From NCBI GenBank assembly GCA_005787685.1, contig SYAC01000048.1, forward strand, positions 1-64,000: DNA of 64,000 nt, read 5' to 3'. Below are positions 16,433 through 24,066 of this stretch, piece by piece. The translations under genes and the position numbers were made by a program. Each line of letters starts with the position of its first letter. The stretch's first letter is position 1. The notes under the pieces were generated by a model. It had not been told where the DNA came from, did not search any database, and saw only the letters and a list, made by a program, of their open reading frames with translations. Source of the stretch: Planctomycetia bacterium (lineage in GTDB: Bacteria; Planctomycetota; Phycisphaerae; Phycisphaerales; SM1A02).

Positions 16433-17287
16433 ATGCCCAAACTTGCCTCACATATTCGCTGCGACCGATGCAAATATAATTTGTACGGACTGGAGCTATT
16501 GGATGTATGTCCCGAGTGCGGGTTGGCCGTGGCCACCACGTTGGCAAGCAATTCCAATTTACAAATTCGCGCATTAGTTGCGCTGCAACGACCGGCGCGC
16601 GTGGCGCTATTGTTGGTCAGTATTCCGTTGGCGTGCATGTTGGCCGCGGTGTTGCAGTCGGCGGGACCAATGATTGCGCTCCTTGATTCGCTATCAGGTC
16701 AAAACACCAAATTGTCCGAGCAAATTCGCTTGTTTGGGTGGGTGGCCTCGTGGGCGCTGCTGGCTTTGGCGTGCGTGATCGCAATCATGGGATTGTTGGC
16801 CAGTGAATATTGCCTGCGAGCAGAAATGCGCAAGTGGCGTATGTGGCTCAATGGCGGCTTGGCGTTGTGGTTGGTCACGCTGATCGTGATTATTGGGTGC
16901 GCCTTCAATTTCCGTTCGCAAACTTGGATCATGGACTGGCTCACAATGTCCGCGCCCGTCATGCAACTTCCCGCATTTGCGATAGTGTTGATCAGTTATC
17001 GAAGATTGCTTGTGGTGTGCGGTCGGCGCTCGCAAGCATTTCGCGAAGCTGGCACCGCGCGGCAAAATATAAATTTACTTATTTACACTTTGGGGCTAGT
17101 CGCGCTGGGTGCGTTTGCCTCACCGATTTTGCGCACTAGATTGGGTTGGGAAATTGCTGCCTTGGTGAGCGACTCTTTGGTGGCCGTTGAAAGTGGCGTA
17201 CTTCTATTTGGGTTGGCGTATTTGGTTGCCAACGCCTGGTGGATCGCCAAAAGTTTGCTGCTGCCACCCATGAAATTTCAGGCGTGA
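16433..17287 (+). CDS. polytopic membrane protein with N-terminal zinc ribbon
   Basis: A 284-residue protein whose first 30 residues form a rubredoxin-like zinc ribbon, CDRCKYNLYGL...CPECG. About six or seven hydrophobic helices follow between residues 55 and 280. This ribbon-plus-membrane layout is a recurrent, uncharacterised type in planctomycete genomes. A cytoplasmic metal-binding knuckle on a membrane protein suggests a regulatory or assembly role, but no function can be assigned. It is divergent from queC, with 39 nt between the starts. Confidence 0.7.
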   Translation: MPKLASHIRCDRCKYNLYGLELLDVCPECGLAVATTLASNSNLQIRALVALQRPARVALLLVSIPLACMLAAVLQSAGPMIALLDSLSGQNTKLSEQIRLFGWVASWALLALACVIAIMGLLASEYCLRAEMRKWRMWLNGGLALWLVTLIVIIGCAFNFRSQTWIMDWLTMSAPVMQLPAFAIVLISYRRLLVVCGRRSQAFREAGTARQNINLLIYTLGLVALGAFASPILRTRLGWEIAALVSDSLVAVESGVLLFGLAYLVANAWWIAKSLLLPPMKFQA

Positions 17288-17352
17288 ATTGCGCCTTCGC
17301 TCCCCCAAGCCACGGTTGGAATGAATTGTGTGCGGCCAAGCGTTGGGCAGGG

Positions 17353-17394
17353 CAATGTGGTGGTGACCACCCGAAATCCCACACACCCACATTG
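17353..17394. other. nested inverted repeats upstream of groEL
   Basis: CAATGTGG (17353-17360) pairs with CCACATTG (17387-17394), and GGTGGT-G-ACCACC (17359-17371) forms an inner palindrome that partly competes with it. It lies in the 419-nt gap 17288-17706, about 310 nt before groEL. It could be a structured RNA element or protein site. I see no credible gene in this gap. Confidence 0.35.
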
Positions 17395-17477
17395 GTGCTG
17401 TCAGGTTGGCAGACCGCCTGGAATTAGTGCGCGAATGAGTCCAATTCATGATCCAGTAGTGATTCATTTATGCTTTG

Positions 17478-17522
17478 AAAGGGTTCATTTTGAATGCGTC
17501 TGGTCTTGCAGAGCGACCCTTT
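17478..17522 (+). terminator. long-loop hairpin with T-run, terminator-like or leader element
   Basis: AAAGGGT (17478-17484) pairs with ACCCTTT (17516-17522). Inside is a second small stem TCTG...CAGA. Four T bases end the outer arm and are followed by TTGATG. It could end transcription from the zinc-ribbon gene or be a leader structure for the groEL operon. No CIRCE element (TTAGCACTC-N9-GAGTGCTAA) is present in the region. Confidence 0.35.
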
Positions 17523-17706
17523 TTGATGATTAAACTCATGTTTTACAGTTACTTACATATCAATCGGCCATGATTTGCGCGTTCAGGGCCTATCCGTAGC
17601 GCTTTGGCATCCCATTTGTATCTACAGATTGGCTCCCTCAATTTGAGGATGTCGAGCCTTTTGACTTGTTCGCCAACTTTCCAAACTCTCTCGGAGAAAT
17701 AATCCA

Positions 17707-19335
17707 ATGTCCGTCAAGCAACTCTCCTTCGATATTGAAGCTCGCAAATCACTTTTAGCTGGCGTAGAAAAGCTGGCGGCGGCCGTGAAGAGCACGCTTG
17801 GCCCACGCGGACGCAACGCGGTGCTGGATAAAAGTTGGGGCGGTCCAACCGTGACCAAGGACGGCGTAAGCGTTGCCGAAGAAATTGAGCTTTCCAACAA
17901 GGCTGAAAACATGGGTGCCAAGCTTGTGAAGGAAGCCGCAAGTAAGACCAGCGATGACGCCGGCGACGGAACCACAACCGCAACCGTGCTTGCCGAAGCC
18001 ATCTTTCGAAGCGGCTTGAAGTTTATCGCCAGTGGCGCCGAAGCCAACGCATTAGTGCGCGGCATTCGCAAAGCCGTTGCCGTTGTGACAAAGAATATTG
18101 AGTCGCTGGCCAAGCCAGTGGCAAGCGTAAACGGTGGCATTGCCGCCGTGGCCAGCATTTCCGCCAACAATGACGAGGAGGTTGGCGCCATGATGGCCAA
18201 AGCTTTCGAGAAAGTCGGCAAGGATGGCGTCATCACCGTTGAAGAAGGCAAGGGCTTGGAAACAATCGTTGATGTGGTCGAAGGAATGCAATTTGATCGC
18301 GGCTACCTCAGCGCAAACTTCATCACCGACACCGACGAAATGACGGTTGAATTCAGCAAAGCCTTGGTTTTGATTTACGAGGACAAGATTGATTCCATCA
18401 CAAAACTGGTGCCTTTCCTGGAGAAAGTCATGGATGTGAAGAAGCCGTTGCTGATCATTGCCGAGGATGTTTCTGGCGAGGCGCTCAGCACCCTTGTGAT
18501 TAACAAGATGCGCGGCGTATTGAATGTGTGCGCGGTCAAGGCGCCCGGATATGGCGATCGCCGCAAGGCCATGCTTGAAGATTTGGCCATTCTGACCGGC
18601 GGACAAGCCATCATGAAGGATCTTGGAATTGATTTGGACAAGATCACCATCGCACAACTTGGACAAGTGAAGAAGATCACCGTTGACGCCGACAACACAA
18701 CCATTGTTGAGGGCGCTGGCAGCACCAAGACCATCAAGGATCGTTGCGAGCAAATTCGTGGCGAGATGGACAAGACCGACAGCGACTATGACCGCGAGAA
18801 GTTGCAGGAGCGTTTGGCCAAGCTGGCTGGCGGCGTGGCGCAAATTAAAATTGGCGCGAGCAGCGAAACCGAACTGAAAGAAAAGAAGAGTCGCGTGGAA
18901 GACGCGCTGCACGCCACACGCGCAGCTGTCGCTGAAGGCGTGGTGGCTGGCGGCGGCGTGAGCTTTGTGCGCAGTATTGCCGCCGTGAAAAAGGCGCGCG
19001 CAACAGTTGAGGGCGACGAGGCCTTTGGCTTTGATGTCATCGCCGAGGCGCTGGCGGTTCCATTGCGAGTCATCGCTGAAAATGCGGGCGAAAAAGGCAC
19101 AGTTGTGGTGTCCAAGGTTGCGGGTATGACCGGCAACAATGGCTTCAACGCCTTAACCAGAACATACGGCGACTTGATCAAGGATGGTGTGATTACGCCA
19201 GCCAAGGTTGATCGCTGCGCTTTGCAAAATGCGGCCAGCGTGGCTGGTCTTCTGTTAAGCGCTGACTGCGTCATTACCGAGGCTCCAAAGGCCAAGGACG
19301 CGCCAGCGGCTCATGATCATGCACACGCACACTAA
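17707..19335 (+). CDS. groEL1: chaperonin GroEL, first copy
   Basis: A 542-residue 60-kDa chaperonin subunit that refolds proteins in an ATP-driven double ring with GroES. The ATP-site TKDGVSV and AGDGTTTATVLA, the hinge RVEDALHATRAAVAEGVVAGGG carrying the catalytic Asp, and apical-domain blocks [10 protein letters not shown] and [13 protein letters not shown] are intact. The start has GGAG about 11 nt upstream. The tail ends DHAHAH, histidine-rich, in place of the usual Gly-Gly-Met repeats that line the cavity floor. It is first in groEL1-groES-groEL2. It looks like the more conventional of the two copies. The cavity tail change may alter substrate range. Confidence 0.97.
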   Translation: MSVKQLSFDIEARKSLLAGVEKLAAAVKSTLGPRGRNAVLDKSWGGPTVTKDGVSVAEEIELSNKAENMGAKLVKEAASKTSDDAGDGTTTATVLAEAIFRSGLKFIASGAEANALVRGIRKAVAVVTKNIESLAKPVASVNGGIAAVASISANNDEEVGAMMAKAFEKVGKDGVITVEEGKGLETIVDVVEGMQFDRGYLSANFITDTDEMTVEFSKALVLIYEDKIDSITKLVPFLEKVMDVKKPLLIIAEDVSGEALSTLVINKMRGVLNVCAVKAPGYGDRRKAMLEDLAILTGGQAIMKDLGIDLDKITIAQLGQVKKITVDADNTTIVEGAGSTKTIKDRCEQIRGEMDKTDSDYDREKLQERLAKLAGGVAQIKIGASSETELKEKKSRVEDALHATRAAVAEGVVAGGGVSFVRSIAAVKKARATVEGDEAFGFDVIAEALAVPLRVIAENAGEKGTVVVSKVAGMTGNNGFNALTRTYGDLIKDGVITPAKVDRCALQNAASVAGLLLSADCVITEAPKAKDAPAAHDHAHAH

Positions 19336-19383
19336 ATTCATTCCATTCATCCAAACTTAAAAAACTTTTACGGAGAACACACC

Positions 19384-19677
19384 ATGTCAAACATTCGTCC
19401 TTTAGAAGATCGCATCCTTGTGAAGCCACTTGATCCAGAAACCAAAACCGCCTCCGGACTTTTTCTGCCAGAGAGCGCCAAGGAAAAACCAATGCAAGGC
19501 AAAGTGCTGGCCACTGGTCCAGGCAAATTGCTGGATAACGGCACTCGTCAAACACCGCTTGTAAAAAAGGGTGACACCGTTGTGTACGGAAAATATTCCG
19601 GTACCGAAATTGAAATCAAGAACACCAAGCATCTCATTGTTCGTGAGAGTGAGCTTCTGGGAATTATTGAAGGCTAA
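19384..19677 (+). CDS. groES: co-chaperonin GroES
   Basis: A 97-residue lid protein for GroEL. It starts RPLEDRILVKPLDPETKT and carries the GLFLPESAKEKPMQGKVLATGPG mobile-loop region, KKGDTVVYGKYSGTEI and a C-terminal ESELLGIIEG. Shine-Dalgarno CGGAG lies 8 nt before the ATG. It sits between two groEL genes, 48 nt after the first and 24 nt before the second. In most bacteria groES comes first, so the order here is unusual. One GroES presumably serves both rings. Confidence 0.97.
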   Translation: MSNIRPLEDRILVKPLDPETKTASGLFLPESAKEKPMQGKVLATGPGKLLDNGTRQTPLVKKGDTVVYGKYSGTEIEIKNTKHLIVRESELLGIIEG

Positions 19678-19701
19678 GTCGCACTCTGAAAGGAAACAAC
19701 A

Positions 19702-21315
19702 ATGAGCAATAAACAAATGAAATTTAAGGCCTTGGCGCATTCGGAACTGAAGCGTGGCGTCGATCAAATCGCGCGCGCCGTAGCCGTGACCATGGGTCCA
19801 ACTGGCCGCAATGTCATCGTGCAAAAGTCATTCGGCAATCCAGGCGTCACCAAAGACGGCGTCAGTGTTGCCAAGGAAGTTGAGTTGCCTTGCCCGTTTG
19901 AGAACATGGGCGCAAAGCTTGTGCATCAAGTGGCTAAGAAGACCGCCGATGTCGCTGGTGATGGCACCACCGCCGCTACGGTTCTTGCCGCGGCCATCTT
20001 TAACGGTGGATTGAAATTTGTCGCGGGCGCGGTGAACGCCGTGGCTTTGCAACGCGGAATTAATCTTGCGGCAACCGCCGCCAGCGCCGCGCTGATGGAG
20101 ATGGCGCAGAAGTGCAAGGGCCGCGCCGATCTTGAGAAGATTGCCACCGTGAGCGCCAATCATGACGGGCACCTTGGAAAGTTGATCGCCGAAGCCATTG
20201 ACCGAGTTGGTGCCGACGGCGTTGTCGAAGTTGAAGAAGGCAAGACCGCTGACACCACGCTTGAATATGTCGAGGGCATGAGCTTTGACAAGGGCTACCT
20301 GTCGCCTTACTTCATGACGGATCCAAAGAAGGCCGAGTGCGTTCTGGAAAATCCGCAAATTCTGATCCACGAGAAGAAGATTTCAAATTTGGCTGATTTA
20401 CTGCCACTCTTGAACAAGATTGCGCAAGCTGGCAAGCCTCTGCTCATCATCGCGGAAGAAGTTGAGAACGAGGCACTTGCCGCTCTTGTGGTCAATCGCT
20501 TGCGTGGCGTGTTGCAGGTGTGCGCCGTGAAGGCTCCAGGATTTGGCGATCGTCGCAAGGCCATGCTTGGTGATATTGCCACTCTGACTGGCGGAACATT
20601 TATCGCCGAAGACCTTGGCCGCAACCTGGAAGATGTGGCGCTGAGCGAGCTTGGCACAGCCAAACGCGTTGTGATTAGCAAGGAAGAAACTGTGATCGTG
20701 CAAGGCGCCGGCAAAAAGAGCGATGTCACCGCGCGCGCCGAGCAAATTAAATCCATGCATGACAAGAGCACCAGCGAGTACGACCGCGAGAAGTTGATGG
20801 AGCGTTACGCCAAACTCACCAGCGGCGTGGCCGTGATCAATGTTGGCGGCGCGACTGAAATTGCGCTGAAGGAAACCAAGGATCGCGTTGATGACGCCAT
20901 TCACGCCACTCGCGCTGCGGCCAAGGAAGGCTATGTTCCTGGCGGCGGCGTGGCGTATCTGCGCGCCATTGATGCCGTGACCAAGGCGCGAGCAAAGGCC
21001 GAGGGCGATGAGAAGTTTGGCTTTGACATTGTCATAAGCGCCATGCGCATGCCGTGCTGGCAAATTGCCCAGAATTCCGGCATTGACGGCGATATCACAG
21101 TGGAGAATATTCTTGAAGGCAAGGGCGCGTACGGCTACAACGCCGGCAGTGGCGAGTATGAGGATCTAGTCAAAGCGGGAATTATTGATCCTGTTTTGGT
21201 GTCGCGCACCGCCTTGCAAAATGCGGCCAGCGTGGCTGGTCTTATGCTGACCACTGATGTGTTGGTGACGGATTTAAAGGACGACGCTGATCCAGTAGAG
21301 GACAGCATTCACTAA
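19702..21315 (+). CDS. groEL2: chaperonin GroEL, second, divergent copy
   Basis: A 537-residue GroEL paralogue. The core motifs [42 protein letters not shown] and [12 protein letters not shown] are kept. It differs from the first copy throughout, for example [12 protein letters not shown] where the first copy and E. coli have [14 protein letters not shown], and an acidic tail ([11 protein letters not shown]) without Gly-Gly-Met repeats. AAAGGAAAC lies before the ATG. The difference in ATP-site wording and tail suggests specialised substrates or kinetics rather than a recent duplication. A strong terminator follows. Confidence 0.96.
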   Translation: MSNKQMKFKALAHSELKRGVDQIARAVAVTMGPTGRNVIVQKSFGNPGVTKDGVSVAKEVELPCPFENMGAKLVHQVAKKTADVAGDGTTAATVLAAAIFNGGLKFVAGAVNAVALQRGINLAATAASAALMEMAQKCKGRADLEKIATVSANHDGHLGKLIAEAIDRVGADGVVEVEEGKTADTTLEYVEGMSFDKGYLSPYFMTDPKKAECVLENPQILIHEKKISNLADLLPLLNKIAQAGKPLLIIAEEVENEALAALVVNRLRGVLQVCAVKAPGFGDRRKAMLGDIATLTGGTFIAEDLGRNLEDVALSELGTAKRVVISKEETVIVQGAGKKSDVTARAEQIKSMHDKSTSEYDREKLMERYAKLTSGVAVINVGGATEIALKETKDRVDDAIHATRAAAKEGYVPGGGVAYLRAIDAVTKARAKAEGDEKFGFDIVISAMRMPCWQIAQNSGIDGDITVENILEGKGAYGYNAGSGEYEDLVKAGIIDPVLVSRTALQNAASVAGLMLTTDVLVTDLKDDADPVEDSIH

Positions 21316-21372
21316 CAATCCATGCGTGATGCATTGTGCAACATGCGAACGGATTTGATTCGGTCTTGACCC

Positions 21373-21415
21373 AGGGACCGAGTCGGCAATAAAACCGGCT
21401 CGGTCCCTATTTCTT
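21373..21415 (+). terminator. intrinsic terminator of the groEL-groES-groEL operon
   Basis: 14-bp stem (21373-21386 with 21395-21408, one G-T wobble), 8-nt loop, followed by ATTTCTTT. It separates the chaperonin operon from dnaJ. Confidence 0.85.
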
Positions 21416-21436
21416 TCCAACAACAGCGGAGCCCCC

Positions 21437-22600
21437 GTGGCGCAACCTCGCGACTACTACGAACTTTTGGGAATTGCCAAAGATGCTTCCACTGAGGACA
21501 TCAAGCGCGCTTACCGCCGCCAAGCGATGAAGTATCACCCCGACCGTAATCCCGGCGACACCGCGGCGGAGACGGAATTCAAAGCGTGCGCCGAGGCGTA
21601 TGAAGTCTTGTGCGACAGCGAGAAGCGCCAGTTGTATGACCGACATGGCCATGCGGGTCTGCGCGGAAATCCCCACCATGATTTTCGGTCCATGCATGTG
21701 GAGGACATTTTCTCCATGTTCAACGATATTTTTGGTGGCTCTGGTGGTGGTGGCGGCGGCGGAGCGCGTCAACGCGGCGTGGCGCGCGGATATGACTTGG
21801 AAACTGAAATTGAGCTTGAATTCAAGGAAGTGATCGATGGCTGTGACCGCGATGTGGAATTCACGCGCCAAGATGTGTGCACCGCGTGTTCGGGTAGCGG
21901 GGCGCGACCTGGATCATCGCCTGTGACATGCCCCACTTGCCAAGGACGCGGACAAGTTCAGCAATCTGGTTTGGGCGGAATGTTTCGCATGGTCACCACT
22001 TGCCCAAACTGCCAAGGCTCTGGAAAGATTGTGGTTGACAAATGCACCGCATGCCGCGGCAACGGGCGTGTACGGACAAATAAAAAATTGCGCGTGAAAG
22101 TGCCCGCAGGAATAGCCGACGGTCAAGTGATACGCGTGGCCGGAGAAGGCGAGCCACCACGGCGCGAACTCAGCCTAGACGGCAGCGGCGTGCGCGGCGA
22201 CTTGCACGCCGTGGTGCGGGTGAAGGAGCACAAGGATTTCGAGCGCGACGGCGACGACTTGGTCATGGCGCTCACGATTGGGTTTTCGCGCGCAGCCTTG
22301 GGCGGCGTGGTGGAAGTGAAATCCATTGACGGACCTGTCGCAATTGAGATTCCCCATGGCTCGCAACAAGGCGACACGGTGCGCGTGGATAGTCGCGGCG
22401 TACCTAATTTGCGCTCTAAGAAGCGCGGCGATTTGGTGGCGGTTTTGCTGCTGCAAGTACCACACAAACTCACGGATCGGCAGCGACAATTGCTTGAGGA
22501 ATTTGCCAAGACGGAAAAGATCGAGCCACGAAAAGGCGCTTCAAAGAGCGGCTTTTGGGACAAAATGAAGGACCTCAAAGATTCGATCACCGGCGGATGA
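21437..22600 (+). CDS. dnaJ: molecular chaperone DnaJ
   Basis: A 387-residue type I Hsp40 that delivers substrates to DnaK and stimulates its ATPase. It has a J domain at 5-70 with the HPD triad, a Gly-rich linker (SGGGGGGG) and four zinc repeats: CTACSGSG, CPTCQGRG, CPNCQGSG, CTACRGNG. The C-terminal substrate-binding domains follow. The start is GTG, with a weak GCGGAG upstream; no ATG fits the conserved N-terminus. It is followed by grpE; dnaK is not in the window. Confidence 0.96.
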   Translation: MAQPRDYYELLGIAKDASTEDIKRAYRRQAMKYHPDRNPGDTAAETEFKACAEAYEVLCDSEKRQLYDRHGHAGLRGNPHHDFRSMHVEDIFSMFNDIFGGSGGGGGGGARQRGVARGYDLETEIELEFKEVIDGCDRDVEFTRQDVCTACSGSGARPGSSPVTCPTCQGRGQVQQSGLGGMFRMVTTCPNCQGSGKIVVDKCTACRGNGRVRTNKKLRVKVPAGIADGQVIRVAGEGEPPRRELSLDGSGVRGDLHAVVRVKEHKDFERDGDDLVMALTIGFSRAALGGVVEVKSIDGPVAIEIPHGSQQGDTVRVDSRGVPNLRSKKRGDLVAVLLLQVPHKLTDRQRQLLEEFAKTEKIEPRKGASKSGFWDKMKDLKDSITGG

Positions 22601-22618
22601 ACGCATCATCAAATGATA

Positions 22619-22658
22619 TTGAATTGAATTGAATTGAATTGATTTGACTTGATTTGAA
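22619..22658. repeat. pentanucleotide microsatellite before grpE
   Basis: Eight tandem copies of TTGAA with three variants (TTGAT, TTGAC, TTGAT), ending 4 nt before the grpE Shine-Dalgarno AAAGAAGGA. Copy-number change would alter spacing upstream of the ribosome binding site but not the reading frame. Confidence 0.9.
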
Positions 22659-22676
22659 TTCAAAGAAGGAAACGCA

Positions 22677-23204
22677 ATGGATAATGAACAAAGCAACAAC
22701 ACGCAGGAACCCGAGATGGAAGGCAATGAGCAAGACGCGGCGTTGAACGCCGAAGATGCCATTCTGAAATTAGAACGCGAGATCACACAACTCAAGGATT
22801 CCAGATTGCGTGCAGTTGCCGACTTGCAGAATACGGCGCGTCGTGGCGTGGAAAATGAGGCGCGCGCGCGCACGCAAGGCATTATGGGCGTGGCGCGCGG
22901 CGTCATTCCCGTGTTGGATCAATTTGAGTTGGCGCTTTCGCAAAAGGGTTTGACCGCGGAGCAAGCTGCACAAGGCTTGCAATTGTTGCAAAGCGAACTT
23001 TGGAAATCTCTCACACGCGTAGGCGTTGAATTGATTGAGCCAAATGTGGGCGATGGTTTTGAACCAGGCAAGCACGAAGCGGTCATGCAACAGGCCGTTG
23101 ATGGCGTGGTGGCTGGCGCAGTCAGCATGAGAATGCAAAGCGGATATCGCATTGGGGACACGGTATTGCGCCCCGCAAAGGTGGCCATTCAACCGAGCGA
23201 GTAA
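22677..23204 (+). CDS. grpE: nucleotide exchange factor GrpE
   Basis: A 175-residue DnaK nucleotide-exchange factor. It has an acidic disordered start, a long coiled coil at about 30-80 (ILKLEREITQLKDSRLRAVADLQN) and a C-terminal beta domain with the family block PNVGDGFEPGKHEAVMQQ. AAAGAAGGA lies 6 nt before the ATG. It is co-directional with dnaJ after 76 nt that hold a microsatellite. Confidence 0.95.
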   Translation: MDNEQSNNTQEPEMEGNEQDAALNAEDAILKLEREITQLKDSRLRAVADLQNTARRGVENEARARTQGIMGVARGVIPVLDQFELALSQKGLTAEQAAQGLQLLQSELWKSLTRVGVELIEPNVGDGFEPGKHEAVMQQAVDGVVAGAVSMRMQSGYRIGDTVLRPAKVAIQPSE

Positions 23205-23252
23205 TTGCGCCAACTATCCGCGCGTAATTGGCGCAGGACTTTCCCCCCAATC

Positions 23253-23936
23253 ATGCCAACCTACGAATACATCTGCGACGCGTGCGCCAAGGAATATGAA
23301 AAGTTCCAGTCGATCATGTCCAAGCCGGACCGCGTGTGTCCCACCTGCAAAGCGCGTAAAGTGCGCCGTAAGTTGGGCATTGGCTCCGCTGTTATTTTTA
23401 AGGGCAGTGGTTTTTATGAAACCGATTACCGCAGCGAGGGCTACACCAAGGCCGCCGAGGCGGAGCGGCAGTCTTCGCTCAATAGCTCAGGTGCAAGCGC
23501 GGATGCAGGGCCCGCAACAAGCGCGGCCAATGGGCCAGCCAAGTCCGACCAAAAATCTAATTCAAAATTGGGGCAAGCAGGTGATGGCGCGCGTGGCGTA
23601 CAAGGTGGCGACTCTTCTAACGCGAAAAAAGATGGCGCATTAAATTCGACTTCAAGCGACGAATCCGCTTCGTCAACTCGGCGCGGCGGTCCTACAGGGA
23701 ATTCTGGCGGCGATTCCGGCGCAAAATCAAACGCAAATTCCCCCGCGCATTCTTCGGCGAATCCCTCAACGAATGCCACGACCAGTGGCGCGCAATCATC
23801 ATCCGCATCCAACGAAAGTTCAACCAGCAATACATCATCGAGCGCGGCAAAAACCAAACAACACATGGCAGCCAAAGCCGTACATCCTTCACGAGTGGGC
23901 CGCGGCCAGGGCAACTTGCGCCGTAAGAAAAAGTAG
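23253..23936 (+). CDS. FmdB-type zinc-ribbon protein with a long low-complexity tail
   Basis: The frame is open from 23205, but FmdB proteins begin MPTYEY, and that ATG is at 23253. This gives 227 residues. Residues 1-55 are the FmdB zinc ribbon (CDAC...CPTCK), followed by GSGFYETDY, typical of the family. The remaining 160 residues are almost only Ser, Asn, Gly, Ala, Thr and Lys, ending in a basic RRKKK. FmdB proteins are small regulators of unclear function, usually under 120 residues, so the tail is unusual. It follows grpE by 48 nt. Confidence 0.85.
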   Translation: MPTYEYICDACAKEYEKFQSIMSKPDRVCPTCKARKVRRKLGIGSAVIFKGSGFYETDYRSEGYTKAAEAERQSSLNSSGASADAGPATSAANGPAKSDQKSNSKLGQAGDGARGVQGGDSSNAKKDGALNSTSSDESASSTRRGGPTGNSGGDSGAKSNANSPAHSSANPSTNATTSGAQSSSASNESSTSNTSSSAAKTKQHMAAKAVHPSRVGRGQGNLRRKKK

Positions 23937-23966
23937 CGCTTGCACTTGTACTTGCGCTTGCCCTTC
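23937..23966. repeat. degenerate hexanucleotide repeat directly after the FmdB gene
   Basis: Five units: CGCTTG, CACTTG, TACTTG, CGCTTG, CCCTTC. The repeat begins at the base after the TAG stop codon. No function is evident. Confidence 0.7.
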
Positions 23967-24066
23967 TATAAATATCAACCTAACCCCATTCGTTTCACAA
24001 ACTCATACCTTCCCGCGCGCGCTCATACACCGCATGCGCAAACCATTTCACAGATAGACTCATACA

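Noticed and set aside
17288-17706. CIRCE/HrcA site before groEL
   Set aside because: No TTAGCACTC-N9-GAGTGCTAA or near match was found on reading the region; the palindromes there have other sequences.
18052-18912. 286-codon minus-strand open frame inside groEL1
   Set aside because: Fully antisense to a clear groEL; similar shadow frames occur opposite groEL2, caused by codon bias.
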